Assembly (NCBI RefSeq): GCF_022884085.1
Contig: NZ_JAGGCS010000003.1
Span: 33,437 to 97,436 of the forward strand
Source: Paenirhizobium cremeum
GTDB lineage: Bacteria > Pseudomonadota > Alphaproteobacteria > Rhizobiales > Rhizobiaceae
Direction of reading: 5' to 3'
Length of the DNA: 64,000 nucleotides
A program made the position numbers and the translations under genes. Below the pieces are notes generated by a model. It saw nothing but the letters and a program-made list of their open reading frames with translations, did no database searches and was not told the DNA's origin. Shown here in pieces: positions 1 to 10,229 of this stretch (its first letter is position 1; every line of letters begins with the position of its first letter).

Positions 1-59
1 AGGAATGACGGAGAAATAGCGAAGCCGTCGGCGCGTTCTTACAAAGATGCAGATAGAAC

Positions 60-88
60 AAAGCCCGGAAACCATGTTTCCGGGCTTT
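60..88 (-). terminator. Rho-independent terminator of nrdJ
   Basis: A perfect 12-13 bp inverted repeat (arms AAAGCCCGGAAAC and GTTTCCGGGCTTT) with a tiny loop lies 34 bases past the nrdJ stop. On the minus strand it is followed by a short T-rich stretch. Confidence 0.75.
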
Positions 89-121
89 GCCAGTCGAAAT
101 TTGCTCAATCGGGCCTAGAGA

Positions 122-3100
122 TCAGCTGCACCCGCTCGTTGCGCCGCAGGTGTCGCACTTCTCGCAGGTGCCGTTGCGGACCATGGTGAAGTTCTGGCAC
201 TCGGAGCACATGTTGCCGGTGTAGCCCTGGGCGATCGAGCGCATGCGGCGGTCGGCCTCGAGCTTCTTGGCTTCCGTCTTGGCGGCAGCGGCGTCGGCTG
301 CGGCCTTGTCGGAGAAGAGCGCGGTCTTTTCCTGTGCCGGCTCGCTTGCCACTTCCTCGGCGATCTCTTCCGCCAGTTCGGCTGCGCGTTCCTCGTAGTC
401 GCGCTTGAAGGCGACGATTTCGGAGGTCGAGATGGCGGTCGTCACTTCCAGCTTGCGGGCCGCGTTGCCGGAAAATGCCGTCACGTTGGCGCCACCGGAT
501 GCCTTGGCGGGGGCGGCGGTCGCCGCGCCCTTCGGCTCGGCGAGCGAGCGGTCGACATTGCCGCCGGAAACCAGCGTCGGCTTGTAGCCGCGGGTCCAGC
601 CGGTGGAAATCAGGTTGGTCTTGCCTTCCTGAATACCCTTGCCGAGCGCGGTGTTGGAAAAGTCCGACGTGTCGACATGGGCGAGGTCGTGACGGCCGAG
701 ATAGGAGACGGCAAGTTCGCGGAACACGTAGTCGAGGATCGACGTGGCGTTCTTGATCGCGTCATTGCCCTGAACCATGCCGGCCGGCTCGAACTTGGTG
801 AAGGTGAAGGCCTCCACATATTCCTCGAGCGGAACGCCGTATTGCAGGCCGAGCGAGATCGCGATGGCGAAGTTGTTCATCATCGCACGGAAGGCGGCAC
901 CTTCCTTGTGCATGTCGATGAAGATCTCGCCGAGGCGGCCGTCGCCGAATTCGCCGGTGCGGAGATAAACCTTGTGGCCGCCGACGGTGGCCTTCTGGGT
1001 GTAGCCCTGACGGCGGTTCGGAAGCTTCTCCCGCTCGCGCACGACCCGCTCGATCACCCGTTCGATGATCTTTTCGGTGACGGTGACCGCCTGTGCGGCA
1101 ACCGGCTGCTGGATCAGGTCGTCGAGTGCATCCTCTTCATCCTCGTCCTCGATCAGCGCGGCGTTGAGCGGCTGCGAGAGCTTGGAGCCATCGCGATAGA
1201 GCGCGTTGGCCTTGAGCGCCAGACGCCATGACAGCATGTAGGCTGCGCCGCAATCCTCGACGGTCGCCTCGTTCGGCATGTTGATCGTCTTGGAGATCGC
1301 GCCCGAGATGAACGGCTGAGCCGCTGCCATCATGCGGATATGGCTTTCGACCGAAAGGTAGCGCTTGCCGATCTTGCCGCAGGGATTGGCGCAATCGAAT
1401 ACGGCCAGATGCTCGGGCTTGAGGAAGGGTGCGCCTTCCAGCGTCATCGCACCGCAGACATGGATGTTCGCGGCTTCGATTTCCTTCTTCGTGAAGCCGA
1501 GATGCTCAAGCAGGTTGAAGCTCATGTCGGAGAGCTGCTCGTCGGAAACCTTGAGCGTGCCCTTCAGGAAGTCGGCGCCGAGCGTCCACTGGTTGAAGAC
1601 GAACTTGATGTCGAAGGCGGCCTTCAGCGCGCCGTTGACGGCTTCGATCTTCTCGTCGGTGAAGCCCTTGGCCTTCAGCGTCGACGGATTGATGCTAGGT
1701 GCCTGGTTCAGGTTGCCATGGCCGACGGCATAAGCGTCGATTTCGGCGATCTGGCTTTCGGTGTAGCCGAGGGTGCGCAGCGCTTCCGGAACGGCGGCGT
1801 TGATGATCTTGAAATAGCCGCCGCCGGCGAGCTTCTTGAACTTGACCAGCGCGAAATCGGGCTCGATGCCGGTCGTGTCGCAATCCATGACCAGACCGAT
1901 CGTGCCGGTCGGGGCAATAACAGAGACCTGCGCATTGCGGTAGCCGTGCTGTTCGCCAAGCGCCAAGGCCTTGTCCCAGGCAGCCTTCGCATGAGCGATC
2001 AGGGCCGGGTCGGAGCAATCGGCGTGGATGAGTGCGACCGGATCAACCGACAGGCCTTCATAACCCGAGGTCTCGCCATGGGCGGCGCGGCGATGGTTGC
2101 GGATGACGCGCAGCATGTTGTCGCGGTTCGGCGCATAGCCCGGGAACGGACCGAGTTCGGAGGCGATCTCGGCCGAGGTCGCGTAGGAAACGCCGGTCAT
2201 GATCGCGGTCAGCGCGCCGCAGATGGCGCGGCCTTCAGCCGAGTCGTACGGAATGCCCGAAGACATCAGCAGGCCGCCGATATTGGCATAGCCGAGGCCG
2301 AGCGTGCGGTATTCGTAGGAGAGTTCGGCGATCTGGCGCGACGGGAACTGCGCCATCATCACCGATATCTCGAGAACGACGGTCCACAGGCGAACGGCGT
2401 GTTCGTAATCGGCGATGTTGATCTTCTTCGTCGCAGCGTCCTTGAACTGCAGGAGGTTCAGCGAAGCGAGATTGCAGGCCGTGTCGTCGAGGAACATGTA
2501 TTCCGAGCACGGGTTCGACGCACGGATCGGGCCGGCGGCCGGGCAGGTGTGCCAGTCGTTCATCGTCGTGTTGAAATGCAGGCCCGGATCGGCCGATGCC
2601 CAGGCGGCATAGGAGATCTTGTCCCAGAGGTCGCGCGCCTTCAGCGTCTTCATGACGCGGCCGTCCTTGCGGGCGGTCAGGTTCCAGTCGCCATCGGCCT
2701 CGACGGCGCGCAGGAAGTCATCCTTCAGCGAGACGGAGTTGTTGGAGTTCTGGCCGGAAACGGTGAGATAGGCTTCCGAATCCCAGTCCGTGTCGTAGGT
2801 CTTGAACTCCATGTCCTTGTAGCCCTGCTGGGCGAACTGGATGACCCGCTTGATGTAGTTTTCCGGAACCTGATCCTTCTTGGCGGCGCGGATTTCACGC
2901 TTCAGCGCCGGGTTCTTGGCCGGATCGAAGCATTCGTCGTTATCCGCTTCGCAGTTGACGCAGGCCTTCATGATCGCCTTGAGGTGCTTGGCAACGATCT
3001 TGGAGCCGGTGACCAGCGCTGCGACCTTCTGCTCTTCCTTCACCTTCCAGTCGATATAGGCTTCGATATCCGGATGGTCGATGTCGACCACGACCATCTT

Positions 3101-3934
3101 CGCCGCACGGCGGGTGGTGCCGCCCGACTTGATCGCGCCGGCGGCGCGGTCGCCGATCTTCAGGAAGCTCATCAGGCCGGAGGAGCGGCCGCCGCCCGAA
3201 AGCTTTTCGCCTTCGCCGCGCAGATAGGAGAAGTTGGAGCCGGTGCCGGAGCCGTACTTGAAGAGACGGGCTTCGCGGACCCAGAGGTCCATGATGCCGC
3301 CCTCGTTGACGAGGTCGTCCTCGACGGACTGGATGAAGCAGGCGTGCGGCTGCGGATGCTCATAGGCCGACTTGGACTTGACGAGCTTGCCGGTGAAGGG
3401 GTCGACGTAGAAATGGCCCTGGCCGGGGCCGTCGATGCCATAGGCCCAGTGCAGGCCGGTGTTGAACCACTGCGGGGAATTCGGGGCGACGCGCTGGGTG
3501 GCGAGCATATAGGCAAGCTCGTCCCGGAAGGCGAGGGCATCTTCCTCGGACGTGAAATACTTGCCCTTCCAGCCCCAGTAGGTCCAGGTGCCGGCGAGAC
3601 GGTCGAAGACCTGACGGGCATCGGTTTCGGAGCCGAAGCGCTCGTTTTCGGGCAGCGCCTTCAGGGATTCGGTGTCGGGTACGGAGCGCCACAGGAAGGA
3701 GGGGACGTCATTCTCCTCGACCTTTTTCAGGGCCTTCGGCACGCCGGCCTTGCGGAAATACTTCTGGGCGAGAACGTCCGTCGCGACCTGGCTGAACTGC
3801 GCCGGCACGTCGATATCGGCCGCCCGGAAGACGATCGAACCGTCGGGGTTCTTGATCTCGCTCACAGCCTTGCGGAATTCGATCTCCGCATAGGCTGATT
3901 GGCCTGGCTTGGTAAAACGTCGTTCTATACGCAT
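122..3934 (-). CDS. nrdJ: Vitamin B12-dependent (class II) ribonucleotide reductase
   Basis: Reduces ribonucleotides to deoxyribonucleotides with adenosylcobalamin as radical source, in the cytoplasm. The 1270-aa protein has the large NrdJ architecture: the substrate-site cysteine region ([11 protein letters not shown]), an SNPCSEY...CNLASLNL catalytic block, and a C-terminal CxxC-rich zinc ribbon (CSEC...CEKCDTCG) ending in GCS. I start it at MRIERRF rather than at upstream in-frame codons because GAGGGACG sits just before that ATG and the family normally begins there. It is transcribed alone, has a terminator downstream, and is preceded by two NrdR-like boxes. No B12 riboswitch was recognised upstream. 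Confidence 0.95.
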   Translation of the reverse strand: MRIERRFTKPGQSAYAEIEFRKAVSEIKNPDGSIVFRAADIDVPAQFSQVATDVLAQKYFRKAGVPKALKKVEENDVPSFLWRSVPDTESLKALPENERFGSETDARQVFDRLAGTWTYWGWKGKYFTSEEDALAFRDELAYMLATQRVAPNSPQWFNTGLHWAYGIDGPGQGHFYVDPFTGKLVKSKSAYEHPQPHACFIQSVEDDLVNEGGIMDLWVREARLFKYGSGTGSNFSYLRGEGEKLSGGGRSSGLMSFLKIGDRAAGAIKSGGTTRRAAKMVVVDIDHPDIEAYIDWKVKEEQKVAALVTGSKIVAKHLKAIMKACVNCEADNDECFDPAKNPALKREIRAAKKDQVPENYIKRVIQFAQQGYKDMEFKTYDTDWDSEAYLTVSGQNSNNSVSLKDDFLRAVEADGDWNLTARKDGRVMKTLKARDLWDKISYAAWASADPGLHFNTTMNDWHTCPAAGPIRASNPCSEYMFLDDTACNLASLNLLQFKDAATKKINIADYEHAVRLWTVVLEISVMMAQFPSRQIAELSYEYRTLGLGYANIGGLLMSSGIPYDSAEGRAICGALTAIMTGVSYATSAEIASELGPFPGYAPNRDNMLRVIRNHRRAAHGETSGYEGLSVDPVALIHADCSDPALIAHAKAAWDKALALGEQHGYRNAQVSVIAPTGTIGLVMDCDTTGIEPDFALVKFKKLAGGGYFKIINAAVPEALRTLGYTESQIAEIDAYAVGHGNLNQAPSINPSTLKAKGFTDEKIEAVNGALKAAFDIKFVFNQWTLGADFLKGTLKVSDEQLSDMSFNLLEHLGFTKKEIEAANIHVCGAMTLEGAPFLKPEHLAVFDCANPCGKIGKRYLSVESHIRMMAAAQPFISGAISKTINMPNEATVEDCGAAYMLSWRLALKANALYRDGSKLSQPLNAALIEDEDEEDALDDLIQQPVAAQAVTVTEKIIERVIERVVREREKLPNRRQGYTQKATVGGHKVYLRTGEFGDGRLGEIFIDMHKEGAAFRAMMNNFAIAISLGLQYGVPLEEYVEAFTFTKFEPAGMVQGNDAIKNATSILDYVFRELAVSYLGRHDLAHVDTSDFSNTALGKGIQEGKTNLISTGWTRGYKPTLVSGGNVDRSLAEPKGAATAAPAKASGGANVTAFSGNAARKLEVTTAISTSEIVAFKRDYEERAAELAEEIAEEVASEPAQEKTALFSDKAAADAAAAKTEAKKLEADRRMRSIAQGYTGNMCSECQNFTMVRNGTCEKCDTCGATSGCS

Positions 3935-4051
3935 CTTCGTCCCTCGCATCTGGCGCGCCATTATAGGCGCAAAAAGCCCCGTCCGTCTGCAAGCGCTTGC
4001 CGCGCAGCCGGTTGTCATTCGTCCGTCAGTTGATTCACCCGGAGATGAGTG

Positions 4052-4100
4052 ACGGTCTATATTGTGTTGATTACGGCTGCAAGCCTACTAGATATAGTGT
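4052..4100 (-). promoter_or_regulatory. Tandem NrdR boxes upstream of nrdJ
   Basis: Two 16-bp sites at 4052-4067 (ACGGTCTATATTGTGT) and 4085-4100 (CTACTAGATATAGTGT) each match the NrdR consensus ACACWATATATWGTGT at 13 of 16 positions. Their centres are 33 bp apart, about three helical turns, as expected for NrdR pairs. They lie 118-166 bases upstream of nrdJ, so ATP/dATP-responsive repression of the reductase is likely. The regulator gene itself is not in this window. Confidence 0.7.
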
Positions 4101-4720
4101 TAACAAATTCTTGCTGCCAGTCCCCACTTGCGTTTTGGCGGCAGAAAATCGCACACAAGACCGGTTCGGGCAGGCCGATTCCTCATGAATCGCATCCCGT
4201 GCTCAAGCCATCGATTTTCAGAAACGAACCGGCCTCGTTATCGTCCGGTCCAGTCGCCGCCGCAACATAAGAAAGCATTAACTTTGAAACGGCCGAGTCC
4301 GTCAAGGGCTGGTTTGAGACGAAATGGTTAACACCACATCTTGTGGCTCGCATCTGTGGAAAACGGGGAAAGAGACGAGACCAAGGAAATCAGCGATTTG
4401 CCGGGAAAGCCTGAGGTGAAGCCTGTGCCGGGGCCGAATTTTTTCCACTGTTTTGCCACATTGCGGCCGAAGCAGGGAAAGGCGTGCACGGCATCCGCTT
4501 TGCGTCGTGACTGGAGGGAAAGACGGTCTGGCGATTCGCGCAGAAGCCCGTCAAAACGCCCGGATGCGGCGGTCTCGTGCGAATTATCTGTGCCGTCTGC
4601 AACCAATTTGAAACAGATTCCGGTCAAAATCATCGCAAATGGACCCCAAATGACTTGCGGGTTTTACGGGACGGGTAGCCGCCGCGCATGAGCCGGTTCG
4701 CGCCCCCACGGGATTTCCAC
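4101..4720. other. Intergenic region without a recognised gene
   Basis: About 620 bases separate the NrdR boxes from the chemoreceptor start. Open frames of about 100 codons occur on both strands but none has a recognisable product or convincing ribosome-binding site. The region presumably carries the nrdJ and chemoreceptor promoters, which I could not pinpoint. Confidence 0.4.
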
Positions 4721-6625
4721 ATGAACATCGTCAACCTCTCTATCCTGAAGAAGATCAGTCTTCTGGTCGTTCTCATGGGCTGTGCCGCGGGCATCATTGC
4801 GGCTGTGGGAGCGCAGAGCCTCTTCTCCCTCGGTGCGTCCCTCAAGGACACAGGCGCGCGCGAGGAAGTGGCCCGCGAAGCCATGGACCTGCGCGTCGAC
4901 ATCATCGCCATCAGCCGCATGACCTACCAACTCGCGCTCGCGCCGGAAAAGGCCGCCGACTTCGCCGCCGAAACGGACAAGCGCTCCAAGGAAATGCTGG
5001 ACCGCCTGCCGAAAATCGCCTCGACGGCGGACGCCAACGAACAGAAGCTGCTGGAAGACATCCGCACCACGCTGAGCGCCTATTTCGGCAAGATCCGGGA
5101 AATGGTCGCGGTCGCTGCAACCGACGCCGGCAAGGACCGGGCGATCATGGCCGCCGAACTCGACAAGGTCCTGGAAGCCCAGAAGACCGTCACCAGCACG
5201 GTCAAGCTCTACAGCACGTCGTCCGCCGAATCGCTTGCCAAGTCCCGCGCCGCTGCGCTTGCCGCCTCGAGCTTCACCGTCGTCGTGCTCTTTGCCACGG
5301 CCATTTTCTGCATCGTTGCCGGCGTCGCCGCGAGTTTCCTGCTGGCAAGCCGCGGCATCGTAAAGCCGATCCGGAACCTCACCGACGTTATGTCGAAACT
5401 TGCATCCGGCAAGCTGGGTGAAGTCATTCCCGGCACCGACCGCAAGGACGAGATCGGCGCGATGGCGCGCGCGCTGGAAGTCTTCCAGGCCAACGAGCGG
5501 CAGATGCGCGAGATGGAAGCTCAGGAAGCCGCACTGCACGCCCAGAGCAAGGACCTGCAGACCAGCATCAGCGGCATCGTCGCGGCAGCCGTTGCCGGCG
5601 ATTTCAGCAAGCGTATTTCGAAGGCCTACGAAGACGAGGACCTGCAGCGTTTCGCCGCTAGCGTCAACGAACTCGTGGAAAGCGTGGACCGCGGCATCAC
5701 CGAGGTCCGTCGCGTCATCGCCGCACTGTCCGACGCCGACCTGATGCAGGAAATGCAGGGTCAGTTCCAGGGCGCCTTCGCCGAGCTTCAGGCAAACGTC
5801 AATACCACCATGGGCACTCTGCGCAGCACCATGCTGAACATCCGCTCCGTGGCCGGCACGATCACCTCCAACTCCGGCGAGCTGAGCTCGGCCGCCAACC
5901 AGCTTGCCCGCCGCACCGAGCAGCAGGCGGCGGCACTTGAGGAAACCGCAGCCGCGCTCGAGGAGATCACCACGACCGTCCGCACCTCCAGCGAACGGGC
6001 GAACGAAGCGAGCCGCATGGTGCATGAGACGAAGGAAAGCGCCGGCAAGTCGGGCGCCATCGTCCGCAGCGCCATCGACGCCATGGGCCGTATCGAGCAG
6101 TCCTCGCAGAAGATCAGCCAGATCATCTCGGTGATCGACGAGATCGCGTTCCAGACCAACCTGCTGGCGCTGAATGCCGGCGTGGAAGCCGCGCGTGCAG
6201 GCGAGGCCGGGCGTGGCTTTGCCGTTGTCGCCCAGGAAGTGCGCGAACTCGCCCAGCGTTCCGCCAATGCCGCCAAGGAAATCAAGACGCTGATTACGGC
6301 GTCGGCCGAGGAGGTGAACGGCGGCGTCTCGCTGGTGCTGTCGACCGGCAAGGCACTGACCGAGATCGAGGAACTGGTCAACCGCGTCAACGACCATGTG
6401 GCGAGCATCGCCCTTGCGGCTCAGGAACAATCCTCGGCGCTCGGCGAGATCAACACCTCGGTCAACCATATGGACCAGATGACCCAGCAGAATGCCGCCA
6501 TGGTGGAAGAAACCACTGCGTCCAGCGAGATTCTGGCCGGCGAAGCCCGTCAGTTGCAGGAACAGCTCGGCCGCTTCCGCCTGGAAGGCAGCGCCTATGC
6601 CGGCCAGTCGCGCTACGCGGCATAA
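4721..6625 (+). CDS. Methyl-accepting chemotaxis protein
   Basis: A 634-aa inner-membrane chemoreceptor. TM1 is about residues 10-33, followed by a roughly 150-residue periplasmic helical sensor, TM2 at about 180-205, HAMP domains, and a cytoplasmic coiled coil. The conserved hairpin tip (EIAFQTNLLALNAGVEAARAG) is the contact site for CheA and CheW. A second HAMP-like segment (SVNELVESVDRGITEVRRVI) follows the first, as in many rhizobial MCPs. The ligand cannot be read from sequence. An in-frame ATG at 4688 would add 11 residues; MNIVNLS is preferred because a lysine-flanked membrane helix follows. It is monocistronic with a terminator after it. Confidence 0.92.
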   Translation: MNIVNLSILKKISLLVVLMGCAAGIIAAVGAQSLFSLGASLKDTGAREEVAREAMDLRVDIIAISRMTYQLALAPEKAADFAAETDKRSKEMLDRLPKIASTADANEQKLLEDIRTTLSAYFGKIREMVAVAATDAGKDRAIMAAELDKVLEAQKTVTSTVKLYSTSSAESLAKSRAAALAASSFTVVVLFATAIFCIVAGVAASFLLASRGIVKPIRNLTDVMSKLASGKLGEVIPGTDRKDEIGAMARALEVFQANERQMREMEAQEAALHAQSKDLQTSISGIVAAAVAGDFSKRISKAYEDEDLQRFAASVNELVESVDRGITEVRRVIAALSDADLMQEMQGQFQGAFAELQANVNTTMGTLRSTMLNIRSVAGTITSNSGELSSAANQLARRTEQQAAALEETAAALEEITTTVRTSSERANEASRMVHETKESAGKSGAIVRSAIDAMGRIEQSSQKISQIISVIDEIAFQTNLLALNAGVEAARAGEAGRGFAVVAQEVRELAQRSANAAKEIKTLITASAEEVNGGVSLVLSTGKALTEIEELVNRVNDHVASIALAAQEQSSALGEINTSVNHMDQMTQQNAAMVEETTASSEILAGEARQLQEQLGRFRLEGSAYAGQSRYAA

Positions 6626-6650
6626 CCCGGCTATCCGACTCCCGATCAGA

Positions 6651-6680
6651 AAAAGGCGCCGCAGCGATGCGGCGTCTTTT
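6651..6680 (+). terminator. Rho-independent terminator after the chemoreceptor gene
   Basis: CGCCGCA and TGCGGCG arms with a 4-base loop (6657-6674), preceded by an A-run and followed by TCTTTTGTTTT. Confidence 0.8.
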
Positions 6681-6745
6681 GTTTTAGATGTCCTCTTCTT
6701 CGCGAGTCGGAGCGGTGGCACCGCGCCGAAGGTCTGTTTTTATTT

Positions 6746-6802
6746 AACCGTTCGGTTGACTATTGACTCGGATGCCGTATATTCAACTTTATGGTTGAAT
6801 AT
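6746..6802 (+). promoter_or_regulatory. Promoter and operator of the ArsR-family gene
   Basis: TTGACT (6756-6761) and TATATT (6778-6783) with a 16-base spacer form a good sigma-70 promoter. A perfect 9-bp inverted repeat, ATATTCAAC and GTTGAATAT around TTTATG (6779-6802), covers the -10 box and the start codon at 6791. A second small palindrome, AACCGTTCGGTT (6746-6757), overlaps the -35. The -10 to ATG distance of 7 bases implies a leaderless or nearly leaderless mRNA. Autorepression by the ArsR protein is inferred. Confidence 0.6.
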
Positions 6803-7159
6803 CTTGAGCAGTCTCTGGACAATGTTTTTCACGCGCTCGGCGACGCAACGCGCCGGCGCATGCTACGCGAGTTGACCTCCGGTGAACGCACCGTCGGCCA
6901 GCTTGCCGAACCCTTCGACATGTCGCTTGCGGCAGTCTCCAAGCATATCAAGGTGCTGGAAGCCGCCGGTCTGCTCCGGCGGGAGGTGCGCGGCCGCACC
7001 CATTTTTGCCGGATCGAGCCGGGACCGCTCGCCAGCGCCCATGAATGGCTCGAATTCTACGAACGCTTCTGGACCAGCCGTCTGGATACGCTCGAACGCC
7101 TGCTTCGTGAGGAGGATGGGCGGCAAACCCGAACCAGTGAAAGAGGAGAAGAGCAATGA
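6791..7159 (+). CDS. ArsR/SmtB-family metalloregulator-like transcriptional repressor
   Basis: A 122-aa winged-helix protein. The HTH lies at about residues 15-75 (ALGDATRRRMLRELTSGER ... LAAVSKHIKVLEAAGLLRRE), followed by the beta-wing. It lacks the CxC metal-binding motif of true ArsR/SmtB sensors. It belongs to the group of short ArsR-like regulators paired with an SRPBCC (START-like) gene, whose stop and start overlap here (ATGA, 7156-7159). It probably represses its own two-gene operon through the inverted repeat over its start codon. The inducer is unknown. Confidence 0.88.
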   Translation: MVEYLEQSLDNVFHALGDATRRRMLRELTSGERTVGQLAEPFDMSLAAVSKHIKVLEAAGLLRREVRGRTHFCRIEPGPLASAHEWLEFYERFWTSRLDTLERLLREEDGRQTRTSERGEEQ

Positions 7160-7689
7160 CCGAACTTGCAGGCATGCACACCTTTGGCGAACTGATCGAG
7201 CCCGCCACGCTGAAGATCGAACGAATTCTGCCTGGATCGGCAGAACGTGTCTGGTCCTATCTGACCGATGGCGAGTTGCGCAGAAAATGGCTCGCTGCGG
7301 GAACCATGCAAATGAATGCGGGCACGCCTTTCGAACTTGTCTGGCGTAACGACGAATTGACCGATCCGCCGGGAAAGCGCCCGGACGCCTTTCCTGAGGA
7401 ACAGCGGATGCAGAGCCGGATCATCGAGGTCGATCCGCCGCGGCGCCTGGTGTTTTCCTGGGGCGAACGGGGCGAGGTGTCCTTCACCCTGGAACCGAAG
7501 GGAAGCGAGGTGCTGCTCACCGTCATCCACCGCCGCATCAGCGACCGGACCAACGAGATCATGATCGGCGCCGGCTGGCACATGCATCTCGAAGTGCTCG
7601 CCGCGGTACTTTCCGGTGGCCGCAGCGAGCCCTTCTGGGATGGATGGGCCCGGCTGTGCCGGGAATACGAGCGCCGGCTGCCGGGCTGA
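7156..7689 (+). CDS. SRPBCC-family (AHSA1-like) protein
   Basis: A 177-aa START-like ligand-binding protein. The Aha1 C-terminal-like fold is recognised from the N-terminal ERILPGSAERVWSYLTDGEL helix-loop, the central PRRLVFSW strand and the C-terminal long helix (GAGWHMHLEVLAAVLSG). It is translationally coupled to the upstream ArsR regulator by a 4-base overlap. Such pairs are common in proteobacteria. The bound molecule is not known, so no specific function is assigned. Confidence 0.85.
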   Translation: MTELAGMHTFGELIEPATLKIERILPGSAERVWSYLTDGELRRKWLAAGTMQMNAGTPFELVWRNDELTDPPGKRPDAFPEEQRMQSRIIEVDPPRRLVFSWGERGEVSFTLEPKGSEVLLTVIHRRISDRTNEIMIGAGWHMHLEVLAAVLSGGRSEPFWDGWARLCREYERRLPG

Positions 7690-7721
7690 ATAGCCGGATG
7701 CAATCCCCGCTGTCGACGAAA

Positions 7722-7743
7722 AAGCCCGCCGGATGGCGGGCTT
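7722..7743. terminator. Bidirectional terminator between SRPBCC gene and gpt
   Basis: AAGCCCGCC and GGCGGGCTT arms with a 4-base loop lie between two convergent genes, with an A-run on the left, so it probably serves both strands. Confidence 0.65.
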
Positions 7744-7774
7744 GGAAGATGCGACCGTATATCGTTGAGGTGGA

Positions 7775-8272
7775 TCAGCCCTTGCTGCCCTTGGCGATCG
7801 GCTCCTGATAGGTGAAGCCCATGTCCCAGGGGAAGTAGATCCAGGTATCCTGCGAGACCTCGGTGATGAAGGTGTCGATGGTCGGGACGCCCTTCGGCTT
7901 GGCATAGACGCAGGCGAAGTGTGCCTTCGGCAGCATTTCGCGGACTTCAAGCGCCGTCTTGCCGGTGTCGGTGAGGTCGTCGACCACGAGGACGCCCGCA
8001 CCGCCATCGGTGGCAAGATCGGGCACGATGCCCTTCAAAAGCTGCGTCTCTCCCTGATTGACATAGTCGTGACGGGTCGCGATGCAGACGGTGTCGATCA
8101 GGCGGATGTTGAGTTCCCGCGAAATGATCGCTGCCGGCACGAGGCCGCCGCGGGTGATGCAGACGATGCCGCGGAATTCCTGATTGAGGCTGGCCAGCCG
8201 CCAGGCAAGGGCGCGCGCATCGCGGTGGAACTGATCCCAGGAAACGGGAAAGGCTTTATCGGGCAGGGACAT
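7775..8272 (-). CDS. gpt: Xanthine phosphoribosyltransferase
   Basis: Purine salvage: transfers phosphoribose from PRPP to xanthine and guanine. The 165-aa protein carries the PRTase PRPP-binding loop [14 protein letters not shown] and an N-terminal [12 protein letters not shown] segment typical of Gpt. In-frame codons extend another 44 residues upstream, but [14 protein letters not shown] fits the family start. The gene is the last before a shared terminator. Confidence 0.9.
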   Translation of the reverse strand: MSLPDKAFPVSWDQFHRDARALAWRLASLNQEFRGIVCITRGGLVPAAIISRELNIRLIDTVCIATRHDYVNQGETQLLKGIVPDLATDGGAGVLVVDDLTDTGKTALEVREMLPKAHFACVYAKPKGVPTIDTFITEVSQDTWIYFPWDMGFTYQEPIAKGSKG

Positions 8273-8502
8273 CAGACTAAGAGCTCCGCAAGGGCGAGGG
8301 TTTCGTGTTCGCCGGCCGGCCGGCATCCTTTGAAGACCGGTCCGTTGCGGAACGGCGCGTCGCATGCGGCGCGCCGATGCCAAAAACGGCAAACGCGCGG
8401 ACATGCCGCGCGAGTGTCGCCCGCAAGGGGCTCTGGTCTCTGGCCGCTGCTATTAGCGGCATTTCGGGGCCGAGCGCAAGAGCTTGTCGGCCCCTCGTAT
8501 TT

Positions 8503-9345
8503 TCAGCGGGACAACAGCGTCAGTGCTGTCATCGAATCGAGCACGGTGCGGGTTACGCCGCCGAACAGGGCTTCCCACCAGCGCTTGTGGCCGTAGGCTC
8601 CCATGACGAGCAGGTCGATGGAACTGTCCGAGAGACGGTTCTCGATTGCCGCGGAAGCCGGAAGATTGTCCGATTCCTGAAGCACCACGGTGACGTTGAC
8701 GCCGTGACGGGCAAGCGTTGCCGCGATCTCGGCACCCGCCATCGAGGCGGACTGGCTGACAGTCTCCGGCGGATCGACCGAAAAGACCTCGACCGCCTCG
8801 GCGGCCTTCAGGAAGGGCAGGGCGTCGAACGTGGCGCGGGCGGCTTCCCGCGAACCGTTCCAGGCAATCAGGACCCGCCTGATCGGCTTTGGCTGTTTCA
8901 GGATATAAGGCACGAGCAGCACGGGGCGTCCGCTTTCGAACAGGAAATTCTCAAGATCGGCGCGGCTTTCCGAAAGCAGCCCGCTCTCGCCCTGGCCGGC
9001 CACCACCAGATCGACCGACCGGGCGCTGTCGATCAGCGAGGCGGCGCTGTAGCCGGCGGAAGACACGAAGCTTCGCCATTCGTGAGAGGTCCCGTTCCGC
9101 TCGGCTGCGGCGCGAAAGACCTGCTCCACTGCGAGGGTTTCCTTGTGGGCCATGTCCTGCAGCGCCTGAACGGTGGCGGGATCCGGAATTTCCATCGGCG
9201 CGACCAGCGGCACGGCGGCAAGCGCCTCGGCGTGCAGTCCGACGATGTGGGACCCGAATTTTTCGGCAAGGAAAATAGAAAAATCAGTGATTTGTTGCGC
9301 GTCTTTCTGCGTGTCCAGGACGGCAAGAAGTGTCTTGTAACCCAT
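8503..9345 (-). CDS. Universal stress protein, tandem Usp domains
   Basis: A 280-aa cytoplasmic protein with two UspA folds (about residues 1-140 and 150-280). The second half carries the ATP-binding-type G-x2-G-x9-G motif (GAYGHKRWWEALFGG). The first half lacks it and is probably non-nucleotide-binding. A strong GAGGAG ribosome-binding site precedes the ATG. Likely a stress or growth-arrest protein; its target is unknown. It is monocistronic; the 230 bases between it and gpt contain no recognised gene. Confidence 0.88.
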   Translation of the reverse strand: MGYKTLLAVLDTQKDAQQITDFSIFLAEKFGSHIVGLHAEALAAVPLVAPMEIPDPATVQALQDMAHKETLAVEQVFRAAAERNGTSHEWRSFVSSAGYSAASLIDSARSVDLVVAGQGESGLLSESRADLENFLFESGRPVLLVPYILKQPKPIRRVLIAWNGSREAARATFDALPFLKAAEAVEVFSVDPPETVSQSASMAGAEIAATLARHGVNVTVVLQESDNLPASAAIENRLSDSSIDLLVMGAYGHKRWWEALFGGVTRTVLDSMTALTLLSR

Positions 9346-9440
9346 GGTGGTCTCCTCGGCGGTGTTTAAATCGGTCCCGCTTCAACATACTGCCGCCGGA
9401 GACTGGTCCCTTCCTTGACTTCGGTCAATAGCGTGCAGCA

Positions 9441-10229
9441 TCAGGCGAGTTCACCGGTGCCGAGATCCTTCCGGCGGTCGGCATTCTTCTCGGCGGTGAT
9501 CGCCGCGATCATGGCCAGGATGTCGGCCGCCGCCGCGTCGACGGCTGCCGCATCGCGGGCGCGCACCACGAGTTCCGTCGAAAAACGCTGTCCGTCGAAC
9601 TGCGGATAGGAGCCGATCGAGGTATCGGGATGCACCTTCTGTACGCCGGCGAGAAGTGTTCCGATATCGCCCTCGCCGAAGGGGCAGGCGATGGAGCGGG
9701 AAATGACCCTCGCGCCGGCTGGAAGGGCTGAAATCACGGCGTCCAGCATCGCCTGGAAGACCTGCGGAACACCGGCCATGACATGCACGTTGCCGATGAT
9801 GAAGCCCGGCGCGGTCGACATCGGATTGGGAATGTGGCGCGCCCCCCGCGGCATGCGCGCCATGCGCTGGCGCGCCTCGGTAAATTCGAGGCCGCGGCGC
9901 TGATACATCTCGCCGAGCAGGCGCATCGCGTCGGCATCGTGTTCGCAGGGCACCCCGAACGCCTTCGACACCGCATCGGCGGTGATGTCGTCGTGAGTAG
10001 GCCCGATGCCGCCCGACGTGAAGACATAGTCATAACGGCTGCGCAGCGCATCCAGCGCCGAAACGATCGCATCCTCCTCGTCGCCGACAATGCGCACTTC
10101 CTTGAGATCTATGCCTGCGACCGTCAGCATGTCGGCGAGGTGGCCGATATTCTTGTCCTTGGTGCGGCCCGAAAGCAGTTCATCGCCGATGGCGAGCATC
10201 GCCGCGGTCTTGATGGCTTGTTGTGTCAT
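9441..10229 (-). CDS. Molybdopterin-binding protein, MoaB/Mog (CinA N-terminal) family
   Basis: A 262-aa protein with the MoCF-biosynthesis fold: AMLAIGDELLSGRTKDKN at the N-terminus and FTSGGIGPTHDDITADAVSKA in the nucleotide/pterin-binding loop. It corresponds to the stand-alone N-terminal half of CinA, without the nicotinamide deamidase domain. Function could be molybdopterin handling or ADP-ribose/NMN chemistry; the sequence does not decide. Start at MTQQAIKTAAML; an upstream extension of 53 codons is not family-like. Confidence 0.85.
   Translation of the reverse strand: MTQQAIKTAAMLAIGDELLSGRTKDKNIGHLADMLTVAGIDLKEVRIVGDEEDAIVSALDALRSRYDYVFTSGGIGPTHDDITADAVSKAFGVPCEHDADAMRLLGEMYQRRGLEFTEARQRMARMPRGARHIPNPMSTAPGFIIGNVHVMAGVPQVFQAMLDAVISALPAGARVISRSIACPFGEGDIGTLLAGVQKVHPDTSIGSYPQFDGQRFSTELVVRARDAAAVDAAAADILAMIAAITAEKNADRRKDLGTGELA

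Noticed and set aside
1340..3898. 852-codon open frame on the plus strand opposite nrdJ
   Set aside because: It is the antisense of a certain gene; long antisense frames are expected at this GC content. The product has no recognisable domain. The same holds for 4664-6721, 11746-14073, 21612-23630 and 53484-55472.
3935..4340. Cobalamin riboswitch upstream of nrdJ
   Set aside because: No B12-box-like sequence was found by eye; the upstream region is explained by NrdR boxes.
4341..4691. 116-codon plus-strand frame before the chemoreceptor gene
   Set aside because: No ribosome-binding site, no recognisable product and an overlapping frame on the other strand; treated as intergenic.
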